This document shows positions 56,095-64,000 of a stretch of 64,000 bases of DNA, one piece after another. The translations under genes were made by a program, and so were the position numbers. Within the stretch, counting starts at the first letter, position 1; every line of letters begins with the position of its first letter. Under the pieces are notes generated by a model. It saw nothing but the letters and a program-made list of their open reading frames with translations, had not been told where the DNA came from and made no database searches. The stretch lies in assembly GCF_030549615.1 (NCBI RefSeq), contig NZ_CP130832.1:248001-312000 (forward strand). Reading direction: 5' to 3'. Origin of the DNA: Stenotrophomonas sp. 610A2 (lineage in GTDB: Bacteria; Pseudomonadota; Gammaproteobacteria; Xanthomonadales; Xanthomonadaceae).

Positions 56095-56289
56095 GTGGCA
56101 CCACGTTAAAGCGCCTTGCGGCGCGGTGGTGGCACGATGCGCCGCGGCCACATCAAATCGCCATGGCGGCTGGCTGCGGCGGCGTAAAGTCTGCGTAGCA
56201 AATCGTGCGGGCCGCCTTTCTTGGCCATGGGGAACTTCGGCCAGCGTTGGCGGTCAATTCGGCTTGACCTCCGGAGTTGGTGATCAGCC

Positions 56290-56910
56290 ATGAGTGAGAC
56301 TGAGTCCCTTGCATCGCCCCATCCCGTGCTGGCCTGGCTGCGACGTGAAGCCTTGCCCTTGGGCGTGATGTTGCTGCTGCTGTTCGCGGCCCGCGACAGC
56401 CTGGCCAATCACTACCAGGTGCCCAGTGGCTCGATGCAGCCGACCCTGCAGCCCGGTGACCGGGTGGTGGTGGATATGCGCGCCTATGGCCTGCGCGTTC
56501 CTTTCACCGATGTGCAGCTGCTGGCCGGGCAGGCCCCGCAACGTGGCGATGTGGCGGTGTTTGATTCGCCAGCCGATGGCACGCGCTTGATCAAGCGCGT
56601 GGTCGCCGTGGCCGGTGATCGCGTGCAGTTGCATGATGGTTATCTGTCCATCAACGAACAGCCGTTGCGGCAGGACGTGGCGCGGGAGTTGTTCGGCAGC
56701 AAGCAGGTGCAGTTGGATCTGCGTGATGGCGGTGGCCCGGACATCAACGGCATGACCATTCCGGCCGGCAAGTTGCTGGTGGTGGGTGATCACCGTGGCA
56801 ATAGTTTTGATGGGCGCTTCTTCGGTTTGGTGGATGCCGATACGGTCTACGGCAAGGCGGTGGCGGTGTATTGGCGGCGCGGTGATGGGCCGGAGTGGCA
56901 GCGGTTGTAA
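56290..56910 (+). CDS. lepB: Signal peptidase I
   Basis: 206 aa. One N-terminal membrane helix (~20-35), then the catalytic Ser48 in PSGSMQP, general base Lys102 in RLIKRVVAVAGD, and box E GDHRGNSFDGRFFG near 166-179. It removes signal peptides from exported proteins at the inner membrane. It is shorter than E. coli LepB (324 aa) and has only one membrane helix, so it may be a second, accessory copy. It is divergent from the dehydroquinase-like operon. Confidence 0.9.
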   Translation: MSETESLASPHPVLAWLRREALPLGVMLLLLFAARDSLANHYQVPSGSMQPTLQPGDRVVVDMRAYGLRVPFTDVQLLAGQAPQRGDVAVFDSPADGTRLIKRVVAVAGDRVQLHDGYLSINEQPLRQDVARELFGSKQVQLDLRDGGGPDINGMTIPAGKLLVVGDHRGNSFDGRFFGLVDADTVYGKAVAVYWRRGDGPEWQRL

Positions 56911-56931
56911 CTGGCGACAGTGGAGAAGAAA

Positions 56932-56958
56932 CCGGCACGGAGACGTGCCGTTTTTTTT
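56932..56958 (+). terminator. Intrinsic terminator of lepB
   Basis: CCGGCACG, loop GAGA, CGTGCCG followed by eight T. It lies 22 bp after the lepB stop codon. Confidence 0.9.
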
Positions 56959-56982
56959 GCCTTTGCTTTTGTTTTTCTTGCA

Positions 56983-57088
56983 GGAGCGGCGTAAGCCGCG
57001 AAGCTGACGGTGCCGGCAAGCTGCATGGATGCAGTGGCAAGTGGATGGGTGGCTGTACTGATATCGGCTTCGCGGCTTACGCCGCTCC
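56983..57088. repeat. Long inverted repeat of the GGAGCGGCGTAAGCC family
   Basis: A 22-bp arm starting GGAGCGGCGTAAGCC at 56983 is repeated perfectly in reverse complement at 57067-57088, with 62 bp between. Single arms of the same family occur inside the composites at 52001 and 54921. Confidence 0.8.
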
Positions 57089-57103
57089 CACAAAGTCCAG
57101 ATA

Positions 57104-57116
57104 TTGGTAAGACCAA
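57104..57116. promoter_or_regulatory. LldR-type operator O1
   Basis: TTGGTAAGACCAA, an inverted repeat matching the TTGGTNNNACCAA consensus of LldR/PdhR-type GntR regulators. It is 161 bp before the lldP start. Confidence 0.75.
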
Positions 57117-57200
57117 TTACCTTCACTAACCCTATGGTCTAATAGGATCTTCGCGGCAACGGCGATTCAATCGCGGTTCGTTGGTCGGACTGATTGAATA

Positions 57201-57213
57201 TTGGTAATACCAA
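57201..57213. promoter_or_regulatory. LldR-type operator O2
   Basis: TTGGTAATACCAA, a perfect 5-bp inverted repeat with a three-base centre, 63 bp before the lldP start. It is 97 bp centre to centre from O1, about nine helical turns, which suits looping. A weaker TTGGTCGGACTGA half-site lies at 57181-57193. Confidence 0.8.
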
Positions 57214-57276
57214 TATTTGCGACCATCGCCACACCACCTGCGGGTGGGCCGCCTTTCGCCTTTGACGAGAACCTGC

Positions 57277-58935
57277 ATGCAGCCCTGGGAACAACTGTAC
57301 GACCCCGCTGGCAACCTCTGGCTGTCCAGCCTGATCGCGCTGTTGCCGATCGCTTTCTTCTTCGTCGCCTTGGCCGTGCTGCGCATGAAGGGCTGGCTGG
57401 CCGGTACCATCACCGTCGCCATCGCGCTGGCGGTTGCATTGCTGTTCTATCGCATGCCGGTGTCGCAGGCCTTGGGTGCAGCCGGTTTCGGCTTCCTGTA
57501 CGGGCTGTGGCCGATCGCCTGGATCATCATCGGCGCGGTGTTCCTGTACAAGGTGTCGGTCAAGACTGGCCAGTTCGCGATCATCCGCGCGTCGATCCTG
57601 TCGGTGACCGAAGACCAGCGCCTGCAGATGCTGATGGTCGGCTTCGCCTTCGGCGCCTTCCTCGAAGGTGCCGCAGGTTTTGGCGCACCGGTGGCGATCA
57701 CCGCCGCGCTGCTGGTCGGGCTGGGCTTCAAGCCGCTGTATGCCGCCGGCCTGTGCCTGATCGTCAACACCGCGCCGGTGGCTTTCGGTGCGATGGGCAT
57801 TCCGATCATCGTCGCCGGCCAGGTCACCGGCCTGGATGCGTTCGAGATCGGGCAGATGGCCGGCCGCCAGCTGCCGTTCCTGACCATCATCGTGCTGTTC
57901 TGGATCATGGCCATCATGGATGGCTGGCGCGGCATCAAGGAAACTTGGCCGGCGGTGTTGATCGCCGGTGGTTCCTTCGCCATCGCGCAGTACCTGACTT
58001 CCAATTTCATCGGCCCGGAGCTGCCGGACATCACCGCTTCGCTGGCCTCGCTGGTGTGCCTGACGCTGTTCCTGCGCCGTTGGCAGCCCAAGCGCATCTT
58101 CCGCTTTGAAACCGAAGCCAGTGCTGATGCTGCCGCGCAGGCATCGGCCGCACCGCGTTACAGCGCCGGCCAGATCGCCAAGGCGTGGTCGCCGTTCCTG
58201 ATCCTTACCGCGATGGTGACGCTGTGGAGCATCAAGCCGTTCAAGGCCTTGTTCGCTGCCGGCGGCCCGTTGGAGAACTGGGTGCTGAAGCTGCCGGTAC
58301 CGGGCCTGGACCAGCTGGTGCAGAAGATGCCGCCGATCGTGAACGCGCCCACCGCCTACGACGCCGTGTACAAGTTCGACGCCATCTCGGCCACCGGCAC
58401 CGCGATCATGCTGGCGGCGGTGATTGCGATCATCTACCTGCGCATGCCGGTACGCGCAGCGGTGCGCACGTTTGGCGAGACCGTCAATGAACTGAAGATG
58501 CCGATCTATTCCATCGGCATGGTGCTGGCCTTCGCCTTCATCGCCAACTACTCCGGCTTGTCGGCGACATTGGCGCTGGCGCTTGCGCATACCGGCAAGG
58601 CATTCACCTTCTTCTCGCCCTTCCTGGGCTGGCTGGGTGTGTTCCTGACCGGTTCGGACACCTCGTCCAATGCCTTGTTCTCGGCCTTGCAGGCGACCAC
58701 CGCGCAGCAGATCGGTGTGTCCGAGGTGTTGCTGGTTGCGGCCAATACCACCGGCGGCGTCACCGGCAAGATGATCTCGCCGCAGTCCATCGCCATCGCC
58801 TGTGCGGCGGTGGGCCTGGCCGGCAAGGAATCTGACCTGTTCCGCTTCACCGTCAAGCACAGCCTGATATTCACCGTGATGGTCGGCCTGATCACCACCG
58901 CGCAGGCCTATTGGCTCACCTGGATGATTCCCTGA
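57277..58935 (+). CDS. lldP: L-lactate permease
   Basis: 552 aa with about twelve membrane helices. It shows the LldP/GlcA signature [22 protein letters not shown] near 128-149 and the [14 protein letters not shown] block near 460. It takes up L- and D-lactate with protons. ATG at 57277 begins [19 protein letters not shown]. It is the first gene of the lld operon and sits behind two LldR operators. Confidence 0.95.
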   Translation: MQPWEQLYDPAGNLWLSSLIALLPIAFFFVALAVLRMKGWLAGTITVAIALAVALLFYRMPVSQALGAAGFGFLYGLWPIAWIIIGAVFLYKVSVKTGQFAIIRASILSVTEDQRLQMLMVGFAFGAFLEGAAGFGAPVAITAALLVGLGFKPLYAAGLCLIVNTAPVAFGAMGIPIIVAGQVTGLDAFEIGQMAGRQLPFLTIIVLFWIMAIMDGWRGIKETWPAVLIAGGSFAIAQYLTSNFIGPELPDITASLASLVCLTLFLRRWQPKRIFRFETEASADAAAQASAAPRYSAGQIAKAWSPFLILTAMVTLWSIKPFKALFAAGGPLENWVLKLPVPGLDQLVQKMPPIVNAPTAYDAVYKFDAISATGTAIMLAAVIAIIYLRMPVRAAVRTFGETVNELKMPIYSIGMVLAFAFIANYSGLSATLALALAHTGKAFTFFSPFLGWLGVFLTGSDTSSNALFSALQATTAQQIGVSEVLLVAANTTGGVTGKMISPQSIAIACAAVGLAGKESDLFRFTVKHSLIFTVMVGLITTAQAYWLTWMIP

Positions 58936-58989
58936 GCCATGGCCACGCGCATCCGCCAACGCCGCGCAGCTTCGGGCCACAATGTCGGC

Positions 58990-59754
58990 ATGAGTACGCA
59001 ACGTATTTCCGACAAGGTGGCCGCGCAGCTGCGCGTGCTGGTGGACGAACAACAACTGCAGCCGGGTGACCGGCTGCCTTCCGAGCGCGCACTGGCGGTG
59101 CAGCTCGGGGTCTCGCGCACGGCGCTGCGCGAGGCGATTGCCCAGCTGGGCAGCCAGGGGCTGTTGGTAGCGCGGGTTGGCGGCGGCACCTATGTGGCCG
59201 AGCCGGCCGCACGTGCGCGGCAGGCATTGGATGAGCCGCTGGTGCCTTATCTGCCGCTGTTCCAGGGCGACCCGGAATACCGCTTCGACGTGTTGGAAAT
59301 CCGCCACGCGCTGGAAGGTGCAACCGCCTGGCATGCCGCGTTGCGGGCTACCGACGAGGACCGCGCGCGGATCGCGCAGTCCTTCCAGACCATGATGGAC
59401 GCGCATGGCAAGGATGATCCGGCCGGCGAAGCGCGCGCCGACGCGGCCTTCCACCTGTCCATCGCCGAGGCCTCGCACAATCTGGTGCTGCTGCAGGTGA
59501 TGCGCGGCCTGTTCGAGCTGCTGCAGACCAATATTTCGCAAAGCCGCGAGAAGCTCTACACCGCATCGACAACGTTTTCCCCTCTGTCTGACCAGCACCG
59601 CGAAATGATGGATGCGGTACTGGCCGGCGACCCCGAGCGTGCGCGTGCCGCAGCGCACACCCATCTTGAGTTCGTGCACACGACGCTGCGCACGCTAGAT
59701 GAAGACGAGGCGCGGCGTGCCCGCGCTTCGCGGCTTCCTTCTCCCCACGGTTGA
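58990..59754 (+). CDS. lldR: FadR-family GntR regulator of lactate use
   Basis: 254 aa. N-terminal winged helix (RISDKVAAQLRVLVDE, then LQPGDRLPSERALAVQLGVSRTALREAIAQL), followed by an FCD ligand domain with metal/carboxylate-binding residues (E/H pattern in DVLEIRHALEGATAWHAA, and FHLSIAEASHN). It most likely represses the operon at O1/O2 and is released by lactate. ATG at 58990 matches the family start; an in-frame ATG at 58939 would extend it by 17 residues. Confidence 0.88.
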   Translation: MSTQRISDKVAAQLRVLVDEQQLQPGDRLPSERALAVQLGVSRTALREAIAQLGSQGLLVARVGGGTYVAEPAARARQALDEPLVPYLPLFQGDPEYRFDVLEIRHALEGATAWHAALRATDEDRARIAQSFQTMMDAHGKDDPAGEARADAAFHLSIAEASHNLVLLQVMRGLFELLQTNISQSREKLYTASTTFSPLSDQHREMMDAVLAGDPERARAAAHTHLEFVHTTLRTLDEDEARRARASRLPSPHG

Positions 59755-59757
59755 CCC

Positions 59758-60897
59758 ATGATCATCTCCGCCTCCACCGATTACCGTGCGGCCGCGCAGC
59801 GTCGTCTGCCGCCGTTCCTGTTCCACTACATCGATGGCGGTGCGTATGCCGAACACACGCTCAAACGCAATGTTTCCGACCTGTCCGACATCGCGCTGCG
59901 CCAGCGCATCCTGCGCGACATGTCCGAGCTCAGCCTGGAAACCGAGTTGTTCGGCGAGAAGCTGGCGATGCCGGTTGCGTTGGCGCCGGTCGGCCTGACC
60001 GGCATGTATGCGCGTCGCGGTGAAGTGCAGGCGGCGCGTGCGGCGGACAGTCGTGGCATTCCGTTCACGCTGTCGACGGTGTCGGTGTGCCCGATCGAGG
60101 AAGTGGCACCTGCGATCAAGCGACCGATGTGGTTCCAGCTGTATGTGCTGCGCGACCGTGGCTTCATGCGCAATGCGCTGGAGCGCGCGCAGGCAGCCGG
60201 CGTCACCACGCTGGTGTTTACCGTGGATATGCCGGTGCCGGGCGCGCGCTACCGCGATGCGCATTCGGGCATGAGTGGTCCGAATGCCGGCATGCGCCGT
60301 ATTGGTCAGGCGATGACGCATCCGCGTTGGGCCTGGGACGTTGGCTTGTTCGGCCGTCCGCATGATCTTGGCAACATCTCCGCCTATCGCGGCAGCCCGA
60401 CCGGGCTGGAGGATTACATCGGTTGGCTGGGCAACAACTTCGACCCGTCGATCTCGTGGAAGGACCTGGAATGGATCCGCGAGTTCTGGAAAGGCCCGAT
60501 GGTGATCAAGGGCATTCTCGATCCGGATGATGCACGCGATGCGGTGCGCTTTGGCGCCGACGGCATCGTGGTTTCCAATCATGGTGGTCGTCAGTTGGAT
60601 GGCGTGCTGTCCACCGCACGTGCCTTGCCGGCGATTGCAGATGCGGTGCAGGGCGATCTGAAAATTCTCGCTGACTCCGGCATCCGCACCGGTTTGGACG
60701 TGGTGCGCATGCTTGCACTCGGTGCTGACAGCGTGCTGCTCGGTCGTGCCTTCGTCTACGCGCTTGCCGCACAGGGCGAGGCTGGCGTGGCCAATCTGCT
60801 GGACCTGATTGCCAAGGAAATGCGCGTGGCGATGACGCTGACCGGCGCACGTCGCATAGCCGATATCAGCCGCGACTCGCTGGTCAACCTGGCATGA
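59758..60897 (+). CDS. lldD: FMN-dependent L-lactate dehydrogenase
   Basis: 379 aa alpha-hydroxyacid oxidase. Active-site His275 in [10 protein letters not shown], Arg278 beside it, and [20 protein letters not shown] for FMN phosphate. It oxidises L-lactate to pyruvate and passes electrons to quinone at the inner membrane. It starts 3 bp after the regulator stop, and its own stop overlaps the dld start (ATGA). Confidence 0.95.
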   Translation: MIISASTDYRAAAQRRLPPFLFHYIDGGAYAEHTLKRNVSDLSDIALRQRILRDMSELSLETELFGEKLAMPVALAPVGLTGMYARRGEVQAARAADSRGIPFTLSTVSVCPIEEVAPAIKRPMWFQLYVLRDRGFMRNALERAQAAGVTTLVFTVDMPVPGARYRDAHSGMSGPNAGMRRIGQAMTHPRWAWDVGLFGRPHDLGNISAYRGSPTGLEDYIGWLGNNFDPSISWKDLEWIREFWKGPMVIKGILDPDDARDAVRFGADGIVVSNHGGRQLDGVLSTARALPAIADAVQGDLKILADSGIRTGLDVVRMLALGADSVLLGRAFVYALAAQGEAGVANLLDLIAKEMRVAMTLTGARRIADISRDSLVNLA

Positions 60898-62591
60898 GTG
60901 CGAACGAAGCACTGTTGGCGCAGCTGCGCAGCGCCGTTGGTGACGCCCATGTGCTGACTGGCGACAAGGCAACCCGGCGCTTCCGCAAGGGTTACCGCTT
61001 CGGCGATGGCGCGGTGCTGGCGGTGGTCCGTCCGGGAACGCTGTTGGAAATGTGGCGCGCCCTGCAGGCAGCGGTGCAGGGCGGGGCGGCGATCATCCTG
61101 CAGGCGGCCAATACCGGCCTGACCGGCGGCTCGACGCCGGATGGCAACGACTATGGTCGGCCGATCGTGCTGATCAGCACGCTGCGGCTGACCGGCGTGC
61201 AACTGCTCGACGAAGGGCGGCAGGTGCTGTGCTTGCCCGGTGCCACCTTGGACCGACTCGAACAGACCCTGGCGCCTTTGGGGCGCGAGCCGCATTCGGT
61301 GATCGGCTCCTCGTGCATCGGTGCTTCGGTACTGGGCGGCGTCTGCAACAACTCCGGTGGCTCGCTGGTGCGGCGTGGGCCGGCCTATACCGAGATGGCG
61401 CTGTATGCGCAGGTGGATGGCGAGGGCCGCCTGCAGCTGGTGAACCACCTTGGGATTGCCCTGGGCGACACGCCGGAAGAGATCCTGCAGCGCTTGCAGG
61501 CCGGCGATTACCAGCCTGCCGATGTGCGTGTTGATGGTGAACGCGCTGGTTCCGATCCGCGTTATGCGGAGCAGGTGCGGCAGGTGGATGCGGCAACCCC
61601 AGCGCGTTTCAACGCCGACCCCAGCCGTCATTACGAAGCAGCGGGTTCGGCTGGCAAGCTGGCCGTATTCGCGGTGCGCCTGGATACCTTCGCCAAGGAA
61701 GCGGCCGAGGTGTTCTATATCGGCAGCAACAGCACCGAAAGCCTTACCGCGATCCGTCGCGAGTTACTGACCGGCTTCGAGCGTCTGCCGATCTCCGGTG
61801 AATATATCCACCGCGTCGCCTATGACATCGGTGAGCGCTACGGCAAGGACACCTTCCTGCTGATCGACAAGCTCGGCACCGCGCGGGTACCGGCGGCATT
61901 CGCACTGAAGAGCCGGGTTGATGGCTGGTTCGAGCGGCTTGGACTGCGTGGAGTCACCGATCACGCGATGCAGCTGCTGACCTGGCTGTTGCCTTCGCAC
62001 CTGCCCAAGCGCATGGGCGAGTTCCGCCAGCGCTATGAGCACCACTTGCTGGTCAAGGTTTCGGCACAGGATGCGGCGGCGACCGAGCAGTGGTTGCGCG
62101 GCTTCTTCGCCGGGCATGAAGGCGACTACTTCCATTGCACGCCGGATGAAGGTCGCAAGGCCTTCCTGCACCGGTTCGCAGTGGCTGGCGCGGCGGTACG
62201 TTACCGCGAAGTGCATCGTGCGCAGGTACAGGACATCGTCGCACTGGATATCGCCCTGCGTCGCGACGACCGCGAGTGGTTCGAGCAGCTGCCGGCCGAG
62301 CTGGATGCGCGCTTGCTGCATAAGCTCTATTACGGGCACTTCCTGTGCCATGTATTCCACCAGGACTACATCGCCCGCAAAGGCGAAGACCCGATGGCGA
62401 TCGAGCATGCGATGTGGAAGCTGCTCGATGAGCGCGGTGCCGAGTACCCAGCCGAGCACAATGTCGGCCACCTGTATCCAGCCAAGCCAGCGCTGGCGCA
62501 GTTCTACCAGCAGCTGGACCCGAGCAATACCTTCAACCCGGGCATAGGCCAGACCAGCAAGCAGCCGGGTTGGAAGGGCTGTGATTGCTGA
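60894..62591 (+). CDS. dld: Quinone-dependent D-lactate dehydrogenase
   Basis: 565 aa. FAD domain with [15 protein letters not shown] (near 64-78) and [22 protein letters not shown], followed by the Dld-type membrane-binding and C-terminal cap ([25 protein letters not shown]). It oxidises D-lactate to pyruvate, so the operon handles both lactate isomers. Slightly overlaps lldD. Confidence 0.95.
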   Translation: MSANEALLAQLRSAVGDAHVLTGDKATRRFRKGYRFGDGAVLAVVRPGTLLEMWRALQAAVQGGAAIILQAANTGLTGGSTPDGNDYGRPIVLISTLRLTGVQLLDEGRQVLCLPGATLDRLEQTLAPLGREPHSVIGSSCIGASVLGGVCNNSGGSLVRRGPAYTEMALYAQVDGEGRLQLVNHLGIALGDTPEEILQRLQAGDYQPADVRVDGERAGSDPRYAEQVRQVDAATPARFNADPSRHYEAAGSAGKLAVFAVRLDTFAKEAAEVFYIGSNSTESLTAIRRELLTGFERLPISGEYIHRVAYDIGERYGKDTFLLIDKLGTARVPAAFALKSRVDGWFERLGLRGVTDHAMQLLTWLLPSHLPKRMGEFRQRYEHHLLVKVSAQDAAATEQWLRGFFAGHEGDYFHCTPDEGRKAFLHRFAVAGAAVRYREVHRAQVQDIVALDIALRRDDREWFEQLPAELDARLLHKLYYGHFLCHVFHQDYIARKGEDPMAIEHAMWKLLDERGAEYPAEHNVGHLYPAKPALAQFYQQLDPSNTFNPGIGQTSKQPGWKGCDC

Positions 62592-63012
62592 GGCGCGAAG
62601 CGCCTGCCATTGCTTTTGCTGTTGCTAAAGCCCCTCTCCAGCTTGCGGGGTGAGAGGGGCAGCTTACGAACCACTGGTTCGTTGCCCGTCGAACGTCCTT
62701 GCGCCAGCGCAAGGGCCGGGGCGCGGAGCGGGGGTTGGGGTGAGGGGAAGCTTCTGGCTGGAAAACCATGATCAATAGCTAAAGCCAAAAGCCAAGAGCT
62801 CCCCTCATCCGCCCCTGCGGGGCACCTTCTCCCGCAGGCGGGAGAAGGGATGTGCTTCGAGGCTTGCTCCAAGTACTGCGGCGCTGCAGACGCTGAATTA
62901 ATACGCTTTAGATATCAAACCGTACACAGCAGGTTATGGATCGACTCGATCCGTAGGTTCATGCTTCCCGCATTCCGAACCAACCGGCCTGCTGTTGCGG
63001 GGCCAAGATGCA
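62592..63012. other. 421-bp gene-free spacer with G/C inverted repeats
   Basis: No gene seen. Runs of CCCCTCTCC and GGGGTGAGAGGGG (62630-62660), GGGGCGCGGAGCGGGGGTTGGGG (about 62716-62740) and CTTCTCCCGCAGGCGGGAGAAGG (62826-62848) form hairpins like those at 37788-37937. The last ~130 bp before the MFS gene are AT-richer and may hold its promoter. Confidence 0.6.
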
Positions 63013-64000
63013 ATGCAACCCGAACACGGCAACACCGCAAGCTGCAACGAATCATTGGCGCCAATTGCCCCGCCGAACACGGCAGCCGAACTCCCCCATA
63101 TCCGCCAGGGCACGCCCGAGTTCCGGCGCGCGGTGCTGGCCTTGTTCATGGCCGGCTTCGCTACCTTCGGCGTGCTGTATTGCGTGCAGCCGCTGTTGCC
63201 GGGCTTCAGCAGCCACTTCGGGATCAGCGCCGGCGGCAGTGCCTTGGCCTTGTCGGTAAGCACCGGCGTGTTGGCGGTATCGATGCTGGTGGCGGGCATG
63301 GTCTCCGACCGCATTGGCAGGCGCCCGGTGATGGTGGCTTCGCTGCTGGCTTCTGCCTTGCTGACGCTGGGCACCGCGCTGACCGATGACTGGAACACCT
63401 TGCTGCTGCTGCGCACCCTGCTCGGCGTGAGCCTCAGTGGCGTGCCAGCTGTTGCGATGACCTGGCTGGTCGAGGAAATGGACAGCCGCTCGCTGGGTCT
63501 GGCGATGGGCCTGTATATCGGCGGCAACGCGGTCGGCGGCATGAGCGGGCGTTTGATTGCTGGCGTGGTGTCCGACCATTGGGGCTGGCGTACCGGCATT
63601 GCAGCCGTCGGTGTGATCGCGTTGCTGGCGAGTGTGGCGTTGTGGACACAGCTGCCGGCCTCGCGCCATTTCCGAGCGAAGCGTGCCGAGCCGATGCAGC
63701 TGCCTGCCCGCTTTGCCGGCCTGTTCCGCGATGCGGCGTTGCCGTGGTTGTTTGCCTGCGGCTTCCTGCTGCTGGGCGTGTTCGTGACCTTGTACAACTT
63801 CCTTGGCTACCACCTGCTGGCGCCGCCGTATGGCTTGAGCCAGACCGTGGTCGGGTTGATCTTCACCGTGTATCTGGTGGGTAGCGTCAGTTCGGCGTGG
63901 ATGGGGCAGCTGGCCAATCGCTTGGGACGAGGACCGGTGCTGGCCTTGTCATTCGGCCTGGTACTGGCCGGTATCGTGTTGCTGGCGATGCCGTGGTTGC
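63013..64000 (+). CDS. MFS transporter (YnfM-like), 3' end cut by window
   Basis: At least 329 aa before the window ends. After a ~40-residue hydrophilic N-terminus come membrane helices and the MFS loop signature VSDRIGRRPVMVASLL near 97-112, then FTVYLVGSVSSAWMGQLANRLGRGP. It resembles YnfM/arabinose-efflux-type drug/H+ antiporters. ATG at 63013 is chosen; a nearby ATG at 63008 is in another frame. Substrate unknown. Confidence 0.85.
   Translation, partial: MQPEHGNTASCNESLAPIAPPNTAAELPHIRQGTPEFRRAVLALFMAGFATFGVLYCVQPLLPGFSSHFGISAGGSALALSVSTGVLAVSMLVAGMVSDRIGRRPVMVASLLASALLTLGTALTDDWNTLLLLRTLLGVSLSGVPAVAMTWLVEEMDSRSLGLAMGLYIGGNAVGGMSGRLIAGVVSDHWGWRTGIAAVGVIALLASVALWTQLPASRHFRAKRAEPMQLPARFAGLFRDAALPWLFACGFLLLGVFVTLYNFLGYHLLAPPYGLSQTVVGLIFTVYLVGSVSSAWMGQLANRLGRGPVLALSFGLVLAGIVLLAMPWL

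Noticed and set aside
57139..59679. 846-codon minus-strand open frame
   Set aside because: Antisense to lldP and lldR, both with clear family motifs; translation is Gln/Arg/Gly-rich without a fold.

Overview
The window is a stretch of a high-GC gammaproteobacterial chromosome of the Xanthomonadaceae, most likely a Stenotrophomonas close to S. rhizophila. Three things point there. Intergenic inverted repeats starting GTAGTGCCGAGC match the SMAG (GTAG) repeats known from Stenotrophomonas. There is an aryl-polyene (xanthomonadin-type) cluster with a XanB2-like chorismatase. The housekeeping genes (hemB, aroE, dinG, hmp, lepB, lldP-lldR-lldD-dld) look xanthomonad-like. No tRNA, rRNA, CRISPR array, insertion sequence or prophage was seen.

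Layout. 1-1513: a truncated exported S9 peptidase (minus). 1849-4258: cydAB-like cyanide-insensitive quinol oxidase. 4370-16167: the aryl-polyene pigment cluster in three transcriptional blocks: ligase; XanB2 (minus) divergent from an eight-gene plus-strand run from ACP to ketoreductase; and a minus-strand block of ketosynthase, chain-length-factor-like protein and glycosyltransferase. 16385-28167: mostly core or hypothetical genes (YcgL, a large membrane ankyrin protein, lipoprotein, bestrophin, hemB, PD40 protein, aroE, dinG). 28309-36250: an accessory stretch with a LysE exporter beside a WelO5-like 2OG-Fe(II) oxygenase, then DUF1761, hmp, an amino-acid permease and several unknowns.

36495-50857 is the most interesting segment: an uncharacterised catabolic-looking locus. 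The leftward arm has a SAM methyltransferase, a small partner protein, a DUF3598 protein and a Tat-exported nitrilase. The rightward arm has a secreted DUF1838 protein, a TonB receptor, a Tat-exported flavin oxidase, an acyl-CoA dehydrogenase, an MDR reductase, a tandem alpha/beta-hydrolase with His at both nucleophile elbows, and an FAD-linked oxidase. The two arms diverge from a 454-bp intergenic region in which both start regions carry the same CTATATGTCAT operator-like motif. No regulator gene is present.

51136-56094: RIO kinase, repeats, small secreted and hypothetical proteins, a DUF4241 protein and a three-gene operon with two degenerate type II dehydroquinase-like proteins. 56290-62591: lepB, then the lactate operon lldP-lldR-lldD-dld preceded by two LldR-type operators. 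63013-64000: a truncated MFS transporter.

Intergenic DNA is unusually rich in repeats: SMAG elements, a second family (GGAGCGGCGTAAGCC), a CCCCTCCCC/GGGAGGGG family, and a hexanucleotide microsatellite.
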